Under the pieces are notes generated by a model. That model searched no databases. It worked only from the letters and a program-made list of their open reading frames with translations, and was not told the origin of the DNA. Below are positions 24,829 through 35,422 of a stretch of DNA of 64,000 bases, in pieces (position 1 is the stretch's first letter; every line of letters starts with the position of its first letter). The stretch comes from Enterocloster aldenensis (GTDB lineage: Bacteria > Bacillota > Clostridia > Lachnospirales > Lachnospiraceae). The stretch is from NCBI RefSeq assembly GCF_003434055.1, contig NZ_QVEX01000004.1:186001-250000 (forward strand), given 5' to 3'. Both the position numbers and the translations under genes were made by a program.

Positions 24829-25800
24829 ATGAAAATAAACATAAAGGATATACCGGTGTCCATATGGTTTCTTGCAGCCGTGTCCCTGGCCCTGGCCTTC
24901 ATAAGTAAGGACCAGTATCTGCTGACGCTGTTTGCATTTGCCGGAATCTATGTGATTGCCGTTTCGGGGCTGGATCTGCTGTTTGGTTACAGCGGACAGA
25001 TATCCATGGGTCATGCTGCTTATTATGCCATTGGGGCATATACATCGGCGCTCCTGTCCACTAAACTTGGTGTGCCGGTGTTTCTTTCCATGATTGCAGC
25101 CATGGTTGTTTCGGGGATTTTCGGGATTATTGTGGCATTCCCGGCCGCCAAGCTGGTCCGTCATTTCCTGTCCCTGCTCACCATTGCCTTCGGACAGATG
25201 GTATACATATTTGCCTGTAAGGCAAAAGCGGTTACAAATGCAATGGCAGGTGTGAAGCGGATACCAAAGCTGAATCTGTTCGGTTTTGAATTCAGGAGCA
25301 ATTTAAGCTGTGCTATCCTGATTCTTGTACTCTGTGTCCTGTTCCTGATTGTGAAACAGCGCATCGTCCACTCATCGTCCGGCCGGGCGCTTATGGCAAT
25401 CAGGGAAAATGTGGTGGCGGCCGACGGTATGGGAATCAATATTAAAAAGTATAAAATCATGGCATTTGCAATCAGCGCCGTATACACAGGGATGGCCGGG
25501 GCCTTGTATGCCCATATCGTAAGTTACATCAGCCCGGAAAGTTTCCAAAGCAGCCAGTCGCAGCTCCTCATGACCATGCTTCTGTTTGGGGGAATGGGAA
25601 ATCTGGCAGGCCCCATTATCGGAGCTGTGATTGTTACCATACTGAACGAGACGCTTCAGGGTTTTTCCAGCTACAGGATGCTGATTTATGGTTTCATAAT
25701 TCTGGCTTCTGTGCTGTATATGCCGAAAGGACTGTACGGTATTGTGGAAAAAATAAAAGGATTATTTGGAAGAAGGGTGAAAGCGGATGCTGACAATTGA
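24829..25800 (+). CDS. Liv-type ABC transporter permease (LivM-like)
   Basis: A 323-residue second permease. LivM landmarks: [50 protein letters not shown] for contact with the ATPases, and [17 protein letters not shown]. It follows LivH by 24 bases with GGAGG upstream and overlaps the LivG start by 14 bases, so dosage is coupled. Confidence 0.92.
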   Translation: MKINIKDIPVSIWFLAAVSLALAFISKDQYLLTLFAFAGIYVIAVSGLDLLFGYSGQISMGHAAYYAIGAYTSALLSTKLGVPVFLSMIAAMVVSGIFGIIVAFPAAKLVRHFLSLLTIAFGQMVYIFACKAKAVTNAMAGVKRIPKLNLFGFEFRSNLSCAILILVLCVLFLIVKQRIVHSSSGRALMAIRENVVAADGMGINIKKYKIMAFAISAVYTGMAGALYAHIVSYISPESFQSSQSQLLMTMLLFGGMGNLAGPIIGAVIVTILNETLQGFSSYRMLIYGFIILASVLYMPKGLYGIVEKIKGLFGRRVKADADN

Positions 25801-26554
25801 TAAAGCGACAATTAAGTTTGGCGGTCTGACGGCTGTAAATGAAGTGTCATTTGAAGTGAAGGACGGCTCCATCTTTGGCCTGATAGGTCCCAACGGCGCC
25901 GGTAAGACCACCTTGTTTAACCTGATCAGCGGTGTCCATTCCCTGACCAGCGGGGATATCCTGTTCCAGGATAGGAGTATTAAGGGGCTGCAGCCCTATC
26001 AGATTAACAGCAGGGGCATTGCCAGGACATATCAGAACATCAATCTGTTTTATACGCTGAGTGTGCTGGATAATGTCAAGATAGGACGGCACAGCAGGAT
26101 TCAGTCAGGGCTTGTAAGCAATATATTGAGGACTCCGGCACAAAAGAGGGAGGAACAGGAAATCATCGGGACGAGCATGGAACTGCTCAGGTTTGTGGGC
26201 CTGGAGGATAAATGCGGCTATATGTCCAAGAACCTGTCTTATGGGGACCAGCGGCGTCTTGAAATTGCCAGGGCACTGGCAGGCGACCCCAAGCTTCTGC
26301 TGTTGGATGAACCGGCGGCCGGCATGAATTCCAAGGAAAAGATGGACCTGACGGATTTAATCCACAGAATCAACGACCGGGGGATTACCATTCTTCTGGT
26401 AGAACATGATATGAAGCTGGTGATGAATATTACCCATGAGATAACAGTAATCAACTTTGGAAAAAAGATAGCGCAGGGAACCCCGAAGGAGATTCAGGAA
26501 AATCCGGAAGTAATTGCTGCATATCTGGGAGGTGGCTTGATTGGGAGCAAATAA
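25787..26554 (+). CDS. Liv-type ABC transporter ATPase (LivG-like)
   Basis: A 255-residue ATPase: Walker [12 protein letters not shown], signature [15 protein letters not shown], Walker [12 protein letters not shown] and switch His in [31 protein letters not shown] is typical of LivG. It overlaps LivM at its start and LivF at its end by 14 bases each, showing tight translational coupling. Confidence 0.93.
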   Translation: MLTIDKATIKFGGLTAVNEVSFEVKDGSIFGLIGPNGAGKTTLFNLISGVHSLTSGDILFQDRSIKGLQPYQINSRGIARTYQNINLFYTLSVLDNVKIGRHSRIQSGLVSNILRTPAQKREEQEIIGTSMELLRFVGLEDKCGYMSKNLSYGDQRRLEIARALAGDPKLLLLDEPAAGMNSKEKMDLTDLIHRINDRGITILLVEHDMKLVMNITHEITVINFGKKIAQGTPKEIQENPEVIAAYLGGGLIGSK

Positions 26555-27266
26555 GATATTAGAAGTGATGAATTACAGTTATTACTATGACCAGATCTGT
26601 GCTGTCAGGGAACTGTCCTTTCATGTAAATGAGGGGGAGGTGGTTACGCTCATAGGAAGTAATGGGGCAGGCAAGACAACTACGCTGCGTTCCATATCAG
26701 GCTTAATCCGCGGCGGAGGAAGGGGAGGGATTAAATATATGGGAAAGAATATTGAAAACCTCCCCCCGCACAGAATCAGCAGCATGGGGATTGCCCAGTG
26801 CCTTGAAGGCAGGCAGGTATTCCCCCATCTGTCGGTTAAGGAGAACCTTCAGATGGGAGCATTTACTAGGACGGATAAAAAAGGGATTTCGGATGATTTT
26901 GATTATGTATATAATCTGTTCCCCCGGCTTTTGGAACGGGAAGGGCAGATGGCGGGAACCCTTTCAGGCGGCGAACAGCAGATGCTGGCTGTGGGAAGGG
27001 CCCTGATGCAGAAGCCGAAGATCCTGATGATGGATGAACCGTCCCTCGGACTGGCGCCTATTGTCATCAATGAGATTTTCCAGACCATAAAAAAGATAAA
27101 AGATGATGGGATGACAATTCTTCTGGTGGAGCAGAATTCCCAGGCGGCCCTGACTGTGGCGGACAGAGGTTATATCATGGAAACCGGTATGCTGAAGATT
27201 GAGGATACGGCAGAGAACCTGCTGGACAACGATATCATCAAGAAGAGCTATCTGGGAATTGAATAG
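26541..27266 (+). CDS. Liv-type ABC transporter ATPase (LivF-like)
   Basis: A 241-residue ATPase: Walker A GSNGAGKTTTL, signature LSGGEQQMLAVGRAL, Walker B LMMDEPSLGLAP and LVEQN. GIAQCLEGRQVFPHLSV is the LivF version of the Q-loop region. TTG 26541 is taken as start because GGAGG lies 8 nt upstream; ATG 26568 is the alternative. It completes the five-part transporter. Confidence 0.9.
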   Translation: MGANKILEVMNYSYYYDQICAVRELSFHVNEGEVVTLIGSNGAGKTTTLRSISGLIRGGGRGGIKYMGKNIENLPPHRISSMGIAQCLEGRQVFPHLSVKENLQMGAFTRTDKKGISDDFDYVYNLFPRLLEREGQMAGTLSGGEQQMLAVGRALMQKPKILMMDEPSLGLAPIVINEIFQTIKKIKDDGMTILLVEQNSQAALTVADRGYIMETGMLKIEDTAENLLDNDIIKKSYLGIE

Positions 27267-27279
27267 GAGGGGAAACACC

Positions 27280-28110
27280 ATGGAGCATAATTTTAAATTT
27301 GGCGTATCTTATGCCGGGCAGAGGCCGTTGACGGCACCGCTGCCATTATGCGGGGATGTCTGTGATGCATTCCGGTATGCAAAGGATATCGGACTGGATG
27401 GTATTGAGATTCATGGACGGGAATACGAGTTTACGGATGAGCAGGTGGAGCGCATTAAGGTGTGCTGCGGTGAGCTGGGCATGAAGGTGGCGGCAGTGGT
27501 CACGGGCCGGGTATACACGCAGACAGGGCTGTCGCTGGCAGACCCGGTAAGTGAACGCAGGACCTGGGTGGTGGATCAGGTGAAACGTTATATCGATGTG
27601 GCTGCCAGCCTTAAGACGGATGTGGTGATAGGATGGGTAAAAGGCAGGTTTTCGTTAGATAATCCCCAGTCCCTTTATTACCGGCTCCTGACGGAAAGCA
27701 TGAAAGAACTGGATGCATATGCTGGTATGAAATGCGTCCGGCTGGTGGTGGAGGTTATCAACCGCTATGAGGTGGACTGCTTTATCACGGCCAGGGAAAC
27801 CCTGGATTATATTGAGGGCAACGGGCTGGAACATACATATCTCCATCTGGATACATTCCATATGAATCTGGAAGAGACGGATATGTACGAAGCCATACGC
27901 CTGGCAGGCCCCAGACTGGGTTATATGCATGTTGCTGACAATACGCGTCTGGCACCGGGGACCGGCTGCCTGGATTTTAAAAAGATTTTTGAAACACTTA
28001 AGGAAATCGGATACGAGGGCTTCATCACTGCGGAATGCTTTCCGAAGCCGGATGGAAAGGCAGCCGCAAAAGCAGCCGCTGAATATCTGAAGAAGATTGT
28101 ATCATTGTGA
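27280..28110 (+). CDS. TIM-barrel sugar isomerase/epimerase (IolE/IolI-like)
   Basis: A 276-residue AP-endonuclease-2/xylose-isomerase-like TIM barrel. Metal ligands are visible in VVEVINRYE, HLDTFHMN, MHVADN and TAECF. Such enzymes isomerise, epimerise or dehydrate keto sugars. Last gene of the operon, 13 bases after the ATPase with TAGGAGGGG before ATG 27280, and followed by a strong terminator. It could link the SDR product to the IolC-like kinase. Confidence 0.85.
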   Translation: MEHNFKFGVSYAGQRPLTAPLPLCGDVCDAFRYAKDIGLDGIEIHGREYEFTDEQVERIKVCCGELGMKVAAVVTGRVYTQTGLSLADPVSERRTWVVDQVKRYIDVAASLKTDVVIGWVKGRFSLDNPQSLYYRLLTESMKELDAYAGMKCVRLVVEVINRYEVDCFITARETLDYIEGNGLEHTYLHLDTFHMNLEETDMYEAIRLAGPRLGYMHVADNTRLAPGTGCLDFKKIFETLKEIGYEGFITAECFPKPDGKAAAKAAAEYLKKIVSL

Positions 28111-28149
28111 TGATGGGGACAGAATGGACGGCAGGCAATATGTAAACAA

Positions 28150-28187
28150 AAAATCCTCTCCGGTGGGTTGGTCCGGAGGGGATTTTC
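28150..28187 (+). terminator. Terminator of the catabolic operon
   Basis: GC-rich stem AAAATCCTCTCCGG / CCGGAGGGGATTTT with one T-G pair, then TCATTTT. It separates the operon from the convergent rpsT. Confidence 0.85.
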
Positions 28188-28218
28188 ATTTTACCGATTC
28201 ATTCGTCATCTCTATAAA

Positions 28219-28482
28219 TTAAGCGATGGAATTAACAGCCTTGGATAAACGGGATACCTTGCGGGAAGCCGTATTGCTGTGATATACTCCCTTGGTACAA
28301 GCCTTATCAATCTCAGAAGTAGCAGCCAGCAGTGCGGTCTGGGCAGCAGCCTTGTCCCCAGCAGCAACAGCAGCATCCACCTTCTTGATAGCAGTTTTAA
28401 CCTTGGATCTAATCGCCTTATTTCTTGCAGCCTTAGTCTCGTTTACTAAGATTCTTTTCTTTGCAGATTTAATGTTAGCCAA
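28219..28482 (-). CDS. rpsT: Ribosomal protein S20
   Basis: An 87-residue basic protein starting (M)ANIKSAKKRILVNETKAARN and ending SRLSKAVNSIA, the standard S20 helical bundle that binds 16S rRNA. The start is the TTG at 28482, with GGAGGTG 7-9 nt upstream; the frame runs on to 28530 but that part is not S20-like. It is divergent from gpr, a usual neighbour in clostridia. Confidence 0.95.
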   Translation of the reverse strand: MANIKSAKKRILVNETKAARNKAIRSKVKTAIKKVDAAVAAGDKAAAQTALLAATSEIDKACTKGVYHSNTASRKVSRLSKAVNSIA

Positions 28483-28785
28483 TGAAATACACCTCCGTTC
28501 TTTACGTATAATCTTTGTGTTTTCCATCAAAGTCTGGACACGGACAGTTTAATGTAAACATACTATTGTATTCTAGCTGATCTGGGACGGAATGTCAAGA
28601 CGAAAATGGCGGAATTTTCAAGAAAAACAATATACTTTCCGCAGACCGCCTTTAATAGGAACCGGATTGTCATTGCCAAACCGCATCCATCATAGGCTTT
28701 GCCCTGTATGATGGAATAAAAACATGTTATTTTGCCTAAAATAACCATAGTTAATTTACAAATATCAGGCAAGAGGTGAATGGGT

Positions 28786-29796
28786 ATGCAGGGAAATGAT
28801 GCCGACAAGGCAGTGAATACAGGGTTGCAGGGAGGATTTGACATAAGGACCGACCTTGCGCTGGAGCAGAGGGAGAGTTTTGAGGGGGACGGCGGCGAGA
28901 TATCCGGGGTTAAGCTTAAGGAGTGGCACCACCAAAAAAGCCAGGTTAAGCTGACCGAGGTAAAAATACTCAATGACCAGGGAGCCAAGGCCATGGGCAA
29001 GCCCAAGGGCACCTATCTGACGCTGGAGGCCGACCGTCTGTCCAAGGAGGATGATGAATATCACAGTGAGATATCGGAGGAGCTGGCCCGCCAGATAAGG
29101 AAGCTGATGGGGGAAATGATTAACTGGAAGGAAAAGGACCTTCCATCTGTCCTGGTGGTGGGTCTCGGCAACCGTTCGGTCACCCCGGATTCCCTGGGGC
29201 CGAGGGTGCTTGGTAACCTGCAGGTGACCAGGCACCTGGACGGACAGTACGGGGAAAACTTTTTAAAAGACAGGAAGCTTCCTGCCATCAGCGGGATAGC
29301 GCCCGGTGTCATGGCCCAGACAGGGATGGAGACAGCGGAGATCCTGAAGGGGATCATCAGTGAAACCCATCCTGACCTGATCATTGCCATTGACGCCCTG
29401 GCGGCCAGAAGCGTGCGCAGGCTTGGGACCACCATACAGCTTACGGATACCGGCATCCATCCCGGCTCAGGCGTTGGGAACCACAGGCACAGCCTGACCC
29501 GGGAAAGCCTGGGGGTTCCCGTGCTTGCAATCGGGGTTCCCACCGTGGTGGGGGCGGCTGCCATTGTCCACGATACGGTGTCTGCCCTGATCCGGGTTCT
29601 GGCGGACAACGATAAGACAAAGGGGACGGGCAGCTGGATTGAGGATATGGATTCAGACCAGCAGTACCAGCTCATAAGGGAACTGCTGGAGCCGGAATTC
29701 GGTCCCCTGTATGTGACCCCGCCTGACATTGACCAGTCTGTGAAACAGCTGAGCTTTACCATATCGGAGGGAATCCATCAGGCTGTTTTTCCGTAG
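28786..29796 (+). CDS. gpr: GPR endopeptidase (spore germination protease)
   Basis: A 336-residue GPR, which degrades small acid-soluble spore proteins at germination. Family features: the propeptide before FDIRTDLALEQRE, VVGLGNRSVTPDSLGPRV, GIAPGVMAQTGMETAEI, DALAARSVRRLGTTIQLTDTGIHPGSGVGNHR. The zymogen is made in the forespore and self-processed. ATG 28786 is 8 nt after AGAGGT; in-frame ATG 28780 is too close. spoIIP follows, the conserved clostridial order. Confidence 0.95.
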   Translation: MQGNDADKAVNTGLQGGFDIRTDLALEQRESFEGDGGEISGVKLKEWHHQKSQVKLTEVKILNDQGAKAMGKPKGTYLTLEADRLSKEDDEYHSEISEELARQIRKLMGEMINWKEKDLPSVLVVGLGNRSVTPDSLGPRVLGNLQVTRHLDGQYGENFLKDRKLPAISGIAPGVMAQTGMETAEILKGIISETHPDLIIAIDALAARSVRRLGTTIQLTDTGIHPGSGVGNHRHSLTRESLGVPVLAIGVPTVVGAAAIVHDTVSALIRVLADNDKTKGTGSWIEDMDSDQQYQLIRELLEPEFGPLYVTPPDIDQSVKQLSFTISEGIHQAVFP

Positions 29797-29901
29797 GAGA
29801 ATCAGTACTCCAAAGAATCCTGCCTGCTGGCAAGATGCAGTTACACCTGTCAGGGAATAAAAAACGCAATATCCATATCACACCTGCATATCATGATATT
29901 A

Positions 29902-29940
29902 GGGCGTATTTGGGAATCCATTTCCGCCACCTTCCCTAAG
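29902..29940. repeat. Remnant of the TA-flanked palindromic MITE
   Basis: After a TA dinucleotide, about 39 bases starting GGGCGTATTTGGGAATCC and ending CCCTAAG match the first part of the elements at 35411 and 59544. The other half is missing. It lies in the gpr-spoIIP gap. Confidence 0.55.
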
Positions 29941-29967
29941 TTAGCATGATGACAGGTGAAAAATAAT

Positions 29968-31281
29968 ATGAGATTAAGACGTGGAGGCTCAGGACGGCTG
30001 ATGCGCCGGTTTCTGGCCGGCACGGTCCTGCTTATGCTGCTGCTTCTCGGCGGCCGTTTGATTGGCCGTGCAGCAGGCAGTATCCCGAGAAATGATTACA
30101 GACGCATGATAAAGGCCGGAGGCCAGTGGCTGGTGGGGACCATATGGACCCAGGCCCATCCCGGGGAACAGGCAGGAACAGGACAGGACGGTGACAGCCC
30201 ATATCAGGGTATTGCTGACCCGGACCCCTCTTACCGGAAATACCAGACTGTCAAGACGTTTTACCAGGAGCACCAGTACCTGGCCTGGTACGGCAATGAG
30301 GAAACCGGGCAGCAGTCGCTTGAGGAGCCGGGCAGCCTGGCCGCGTCAGGTCAGGGGGATACGTCAGGCAAGGGGGATGCGCCGGGCAAGGGGAATGCGC
30401 CGGGCCAGGGGACCCCGGGCAGCCAGGCGTATGCCGCGGGCCAGAACGGGGTGCTGCCGGGCGGCAATGCCCTTCAGGCATCGGAAACCCTTACCGGCAC
30501 CCTGAACCGGCCGGTTACCGGCAATACATATGTAATGGAGCAGCTGGCGGATTATGACTTCCTCATGAAACATTTTTACAGTGTACATACTTCTACCACC
30601 GCCGGAAGGGACCTGATGGATGCAAAGACCCTTCTGGGCAGGGACATGTCGATGAAGGGGGACAATTCCAAACCCCAGATACTGATATACCATACCCATT
30701 CCCAGGAAGCATTTGCGGATTCCGGTCCGGGCCAGACCGTGGTCGGGGTAGGGGATTACCTGACAAAGCTTCTGGAGGACAAAGGATATAATGTATATCA
30801 CGACAAGTCTGTATATGATTTGAAAAATGGACAGCTGGACCGCAGCAAAGCCTATAATTACGCCCTGGACGGTATAACGAACATCCTGCAGCAGAATCCG
30901 TCCATTGAGGTGGTGCTGGATATCCACCGTGACGGGGTGGGGGAGGACCTGCGCCTGGTGACCCAGGTGGACGGAAAGGACACTGCCCAGATCATGTTTT
31001 TTAACGGCCTGAGCCAGACGCCGGAAGGTCCCATTGAGTATCTGCAGAACCCCAACCGGGAGGATAACCTGGCTTTCAGCCTTCAGATGCAGCTGGATGC
31101 AGCGGCCTATTATCCTGGTTTTACCAGGAAGATTTATCTTAAGGGGCTGCGCTATAATGAGCACCTGCGTCCCAAGTCCAGCCTGATTGAGGTGGGGGCG
31201 CAGACCAACACATACCAGGAGGCGCTGAATGCCATGGAACCCCTGTCAGAGCTGTTGCATATGGTGCTGTCAGGGAAATAA
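29968..31281 (+). CDS. spoIIP: Stage II sporulation protein P
   Basis: A 437-residue SpoIIP, the amidase/endopeptidase that with SpoIID and SpoIIM thins septal peptidoglycan for engulfment. One membrane helix near residues 12-29, then a long linker with Gly-rich repeats of the type [15 protein letters not shown], then the catalytic domain: [23 protein letters not shown] and [11 protein letters not shown] with the His/Glu zinc site. ATG 29968 is 8 nt after AGGTGA; an in-frame GTG at 29956 lies inside that site. The linker repeats are a likely length-variable region. Confidence 0.95.
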   Translation: MRLRRGGSGRLMRRFLAGTVLLMLLLLGGRLIGRAAGSIPRNDYRRMIKAGGQWLVGTIWTQAHPGEQAGTGQDGDSPYQGIADPDPSYRKYQTVKTFYQEHQYLAWYGNEETGQQSLEEPGSLAASGQGDTSGKGDAPGKGNAPGQGTPGSQAYAAGQNGVLPGGNALQASETLTGTLNRPVTGNTYVMEQLADYDFLMKHFYSVHTSTTAGRDLMDAKTLLGRDMSMKGDNSKPQILIYHTHSQEAFADSGPGQTVVGVGDYLTKLLEDKGYNVYHDKSVYDLKNGQLDRSKAYNYALDGITNILQQNPSIEVVLDIHRDGVGEDLRLVTQVDGKDTAQIMFFNGLSQTPEGPIEYLQNPNREDNLAFSLQMQLDAAAYYPGFTRKIYLKGLRYNEHLRPKSSLIEVGAQTNTYQEALNAMEPLSELLHMVLSGK

Positions 31282-31334
31282 AGGTAGCTCCGGGGGCTTT
31301 GCAGATATTGCAGCGGCATTATCAAAACAAAAAG

Positions 31335-31363
31335 TTGCACTTAGAAGCAAAAAATGGTATATT
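31335..31363 (+). promoter_or_regulatory. Promoter of lepA
   Basis: TTGCAC (31335-31340) and TATATT (31358-31363), 17 bases apart, 88 bases before ATG 31451. Confidence 0.65.
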
Positions 31364-31450
31364 CTACTAAGCGAAACCAGTGTGCGGGGCCTTCCCCGCA
31401 GTGCCTGGCTGATAGACTGTAAGAAACCTGAATGTGAGAAAGGAACCAAT

Positions 31451-33265
31451 ATGGCCCACGTTGACCAAAGTAAAATCAGAAATTTTTGTATCATAGCACA
31501 TATCGATCACGGTAAGTCCACCCTGGCTGACCGTATTATTGAGAAAACCGGTCTGCTGACCAGCAGGGAGATGCAGGAACAGGTACTGGACAATATGGAT
31601 CTGGAGCGGGAGCGTGGGATTACCATCAAATCCCAGGCGGTCCGCACCGTATATAAGGCAAAGGATGGAAATGAATATATTTTCAACCTTATCGACACCC
31701 CCGGACACGTAGACTTTAACTATGAGGTGTCCCGCAGCCTTGCGGCCTGTGACGGCGCGGTGCTGGTGGTGGATGCGTCCCAGGGCATAGAGGCACAGAC
31801 ACTGGCCAATGTATACCTGGCCCTGGACCATGACCTGGACGTGTTCCCTGTCATTAATAAAATTGACCTGCCAAGCGCGGAGCCTGAGAGGGTGGCTGCG
31901 GAGATTGAGGATGTGATTGGCCTGGATGCCAGTGACGCGCCCCATATATCTGCCAAGACAGGCGTCAATATAGAGGATGTGCTGGAAGCCATTGTCCATA
32001 AGATACCGGCCCCTGCAGGGGACCCCCAGGCGCCGCTCCAGGCCCTGATTTTCGACTCTACCTATGATTCCTATAAAGGGGTCATCATTTTCTGCCGTAT
32101 CATGGAGGGGACGGTGAAAAAAGGCACCCCCATCCGCATGATGGCAACCGGGGCAGAGGAAGACGTGGTGGAAGTGGGGTATTTTGGGGCAGGACAGTTC
32201 ATACCATGTGAAGAACTGAGCGCGGGCATGGTAGGATACATCACGGCCAGCATTAAAAATGTAAGGGACACCCGGGTCGGCGATACGGTGACAGGACGGG
32301 ACAACCCCTGCGCTTCCCCGCTGCCCGGCTATAAGAAGGTAACCCCCATGGTGTACTGCGGCCTTTATCCGGCTGACGGTGCCAAATACAACGACCTGCG
32401 GGACGCGCTGGAGAAGCTCCAGCTCAATGATGCCTCCCTGTTTTATGAACCGGAGACCTCCCTTGCCCTGGGCTTTGGATTCCGCTGCGGTTTCCTGGGC
32501 CTGCTTCACCTGGAGATAATTGAAGAGCGTCTGGAGCGTGAATACAACCTGGACCTTGTTACCACTGCACCCGGGGTCGTGTACCGCGTCTATAAGACCA
32601 CGGGTGAGATGATTGAGCTGACCAACCCTTCCAACCTTCCGGACCCAACGGAGATTGAATATATGGAGGAGCCTATTGTCAGTGCAGAAATCATGGTTAC
32701 CACTGAATTTGTAGGACCAATCATGACATTATGCCAGGAGCGCCGCGGCAATTACCTTGGCATGGAATACATTGAGACAACCAGGGCGCTGTTAAAATAC
32801 GAACTGCCCCTGAATGAAATTATTTACGATTTCTTTGATGCCCTCAAGTCCCGTTCCAGGGGATATGCGTCCTTTGATTACGAATTAAAGGGATATGAGC
32901 GTTCCAGCCTGGTGAAACTGGACATCCTGGTCAACCGGGAGGAAGTGGACGCCCTTTCCTTCATAGTCCACGCGGATTCTGCTTATGAGCGGGGCAGGAG
33001 GATGTGCGAAAGGCTTAAGGAGGAAATCCCCAGACACCTGTTTGAGATTCCCATCCAGGCTGCCATCGGAGGCAAGATCATTGCCCGGGAAACGGTGAAA
33101 GCCGTGCGCAAGGATGTGCTTGCCAAGTGTTACGGCGGTGATATCAGCCGTAAGAGGAAGCTTCTGGAGAAACAGAAGGAAGGCAAGAAGCGCATGCGCC
33201 AGATTGGCAATGTAGAGATACCGCAAAAGGCATTTATGAGCGTGTTAAAGCTGGATGAAGAGTAA
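31451..33265 (+). CDS. lepA: Elongation factor 4 (LepA)
   Basis: A 604-residue translational GTPase that acts on stalled or mis-translocated ribosomes. G1 [10 protein letters not shown]3 DTPGHVDF, G4 NKIDLP, and the LepA-specific C-terminal end ([42 protein letters not shown]). Start ATG 31451 lies after GAGAAAGGAACC. lepA followed by hemW is the usual Firmicute order. Confidence 0.97.
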   Translation: MAHVDQSKIRNFCIIAHIDHGKSTLADRIIEKTGLLTSREMQEQVLDNMDLERERGITIKSQAVRTVYKAKDGNEYIFNLIDTPGHVDFNYEVSRSLAACDGAVLVVDASQGIEAQTLANVYLALDHDLDVFPVINKIDLPSAEPERVAAEIEDVIGLDASDAPHISAKTGVNIEDVLEAIVHKIPAPAGDPQAPLQALIFDSTYDSYKGVIIFCRIMEGTVKKGTPIRMMATGAEEDVVEVGYFGAGQFIPCEELSAGMVGYITASIKNVRDTRVGDTVTGRDNPCASPLPGYKKVTPMVYCGLYPADGAKYNDLRDALEKLQLNDASLFYEPETSLALGFGFRCGFLGLLHLEIIEERLEREYNLDLVTTAPGVVYRVYKTTGEMIELTNPSNLPDPTEIEYMEEPIVSAEIMVTTEFVGPIMTLCQERRGNYLGMEYIETTRALLKYELPLNEIIYDFFDALKSRSRGYASFDYELKGYERSSLVKLDILVNREEVDALSFIVHADSAYERGRRMCERLKEEIPRHLFEIPIQAAIGGKIIARETVKAVRKDVLAKCYGGDISRKRKLLEKQKEGKKRMRQIGNVEIPQKAFMSVLKLDEE

Positions 33266-33371
33266 TCGTCCCATGAATTGCAGGTGTTATAACAAGCGTA
33301 ATAAAGGCCGTGACGATTTTTTGGAGGGCGTTTAACCGCCCTTCATACAGAACGGATGAGAATACCATATT

Positions 33372-34562
33372 ATGACAAGCAGATATAAAAAGCCCATGGA
33401 GCTGTACGTCCATATACCCTTTTGCGCCAGGAAATGCTTTTACTGTGATTTCCTGTCCTTTCGGGCGCCGGAACCGGTCCATGAGGCGTATAGCGCACAA
33501 CTGATACGGGAGATAGAAGCGCAGGGCGCCTTTTGCCGTGAATACCAGGTAACATCCATATTCATAGGGGGAGGCACTCCTTCTGTCATGGAGCCATGTC
33601 TGATAGCGGATATCATGCGCGCGCTCAAATATCATTTTGACGTGGCAACGGACGCGGAAATCACCATTGAGGTGAACCCGGGAACCCTGCTTCATAACAA
33701 ACTCCATATTTACCGGGAAGCAGGGATCAACCGGCTGAGCATCGGCCTGCAGTCCACGGACAACCAGGAGCTTAGGGACCTGGGAAGGATACACACCTTT
33801 GAGGAATTCCTGAAAAGCTACCAGTGCGCCAGGATGGTGGGCTTCCCTGACATTAACGTAGACCTGATGAGCAGTATTCCGGGACAGACCCTGGAATCCT
33901 TTAAGAATACCCTGAAAAAAGTAACCATGCTGAAACCGGAGCACATATCGGCCTACAGCCTTATCATCGAGGAGGGGACTCCGTTCTGGGACCGTTACGG
34001 GCAGGGCAAGGCTGCTACCGTGTCTTTTCCGCCCCTTCCGGATGAGGACACGGAAAACAGGATATATCACCTGACCAGGACATTCCTTGGGGAACAGGGA
34101 TACGGACGTTACGAAATCTCCAACTATGCAAAGCCTGGCCATGAGTGCCGGCATAACATCGGCTACTGGACAGAGGTACCCTATCTGGGACTGGGACTGG
34201 GCGCATCCTCCTATCTGGGCGGGTGCAGGTTCAGCAATACCGGTGACATGGATATGTACCTGGGCCTGGATTTTGCCGGGACACCGGAGGAATCCCTTGA
34301 ACAGCTTCACGGCCCCCTCCAGGAACTGTCCAGGGAAGCAAGGATGGAGGAATTCATGTTTCTGGGACTGCGCCTTACCAAAGGGGTATCTGAGATTGAT
34401 TTTGTTGCCATGTTCGGCATCAAGCTGGAGACCGTGTTCGGTCCTGTCATAGACCATCTGATATCCAACGGGCTCATGGAGAAAAACGGGGTCCGGTTAT
34501 CCCTGACCGAGTGGGGGATGGATGTGAGCAATTATGTGCTGGGTGAATTCCTGCTGCCGTGA
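33372..34562 (+). CDS. hemW: Radical SAM family heme chaperone HemW
   Basis: A 396-residue HemW. Radical SAM motif CARKCFYCDF, GGGTPS for SAM binding, SIGLQSTDNQEL, and the C-terminal HemW domain (GYGRYEISNYAKPGHECRHN; GLGLGASSYLGG). HemW transfers heme to respiratory enzymes and is distinct from the oxidase HemN, whose longer N-terminal region is missing here. ATG 33372 has no strong ribosome site; the next in-frame ATG at 33396 would still keep all motifs. Confidence 0.93.
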   Translation: MTSRYKKPMELYVHIPFCARKCFYCDFLSFRAPEPVHEAYSAQLIREIEAQGAFCREYQVTSIFIGGGTPSVMEPCLIADIMRALKYHFDVATDAEITIEVNPGTLLHNKLHIYREAGINRLSIGLQSTDNQELRDLGRIHTFEEFLKSYQCARMVGFPDINVDLMSSIPGQTLESFKNTLKKVTMLKPEHISAYSLIIEEGTPFWDRYGQGKAATVSFPPLPDEDTENRIYHLTRTFLGEQGYGRYEISNYAKPGHECRHNIGYWTEVPYLGLGLGASSYLGGCRFSNTGDMDMYLGLDFAGTPEESLEQLHGPLQELSREARMEEFMFLGLRLTKGVSEIDFVAMFGIKLETVFGPVIDHLISNGLMEKNGVRLSLTEWGMDVSNYVLGEFLLP

Positions 34563-34675
34563 TTTGGGGCCGCGGATGAAAACCAGGAAAATATATGGTA
34601 TACTCACGGAATCCCGGCTGCAAAGATAGGCGCCGGGGAGACGCCGGGAGTACACGATGGGGAAAGGGAGGGCGG

Positions 34676-35422
34676 ATGATGCCGGACATGACCATACGTG
34701 AACATATGAGGGAGCGGCTGAGGGCGGAAGCAGACCCTGAATACAGGGAGTTCCACAGCAGGCTCCTGCCTGGAATCACGGGAATCGTAGGGGTACGCAC
34801 CCCGGTTCTGCGCACCCTGGCAAAAGAACTGCTGAAAGGGGACTGGAAGGAATACATAAGCCAGGTCTCGGCTGCCTGGAAGGCAGAGGGACAGGGGGAA
34901 GACGGGGTTTATTACGATGAGCTGATCCTCTGGGGGCTCTGCATATGCAAAGGCTTCAAAAAATGGGAGGATGCAGCGCCCTATATTACCGGATTCATAC
35001 CTGCCATCAACAACTGGGCCGTATGCGACATTTTCTGCGGCTCCCTGAAAATGGCCGGCCGATACAGACAGGAAGCATGGGAATTCATCCAGCCCTACCT
35101 GGAGTCGGCACAGGAGTACGAAATCCGGTTCGGCGTTGTCATGATGCTTTCCCACTTTGCGGATGAGGGGCATGTAAAAGCGGCGCTGAGGCGCATGGAT
35201 GGAATCAGGCATGACGGATATTATGTGAAAATGGCCGTGGCCTGGGCCCTGTCCATATACTTCATCAAGCTTCCTGGGGCGGTAATGCCTTATCTGGAAC
35301 ACAATCATCTGGATGACTGGACCTACAACAAAGCGCTGCAGAAGATTACGGAATCCTTCCGGGTGGACCAGGAGACGAAAACAATCATCCGGTCCATGAA
35401 GCGTCCGCTAGGGCCTGTCTGA
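34676..35422 (+). CDS. AlkD-like DNA alkylation repair protein
   Basis: A 248-residue all-helical HEAT-repeat protein. ITGIVGVRTPVLRTLAKELLK near the N terminus and INNWAVCDIFCGSLK in the middle match the AlkD family, which excises bulky or cationic alkylated bases; the Trp and Asp of NWAVCD are the usual active-site pair. ATG 34676 follows AAGGGAGGGCGG. The last three codons and stop (GPV, TGA) are contributed by the left end of the MITE at 35411, so the native C terminus was replaced or trimmed. Confidence 0.85.
   Translation: MMPDMTIREHMRERLRAEADPEYREFHSRLLPGITGIVGVRTPVLRTLAKELLKGDWKEYISQVSAAWKAEGQGEDGVYYDELILWGLCICKGFKKWEDAAPYITGFIPAINNWAVCDIFCGSLKMAGRYRQEAWEFIQPYLESAQEYEIRFGVVMMLSHFADEGHVKAALRRMDGIRHDGYYVKMAVAWALSIYFIKLPGAVMPYLEHNHLDDWTYNKALQKITESFRVDQETKTIIRSMKRPLGPV

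Noticed and set aside
18266..28110. Standard myo-inositol (iol) operon
   Set aside because: iolG, iolE proper, iolD and iolB are absent and the transporter is of the Liv type.
31367..32509. 380-codon minus-strand frame inside lepA
   Set aside because: Shadow of the conserved lepA frame; no ribosome site and no recognisable domain.
33234..34457. 407-codon minus-strand frame opposite hemW
   Set aside because: Antisense shadow with unlikely amino-acid composition.
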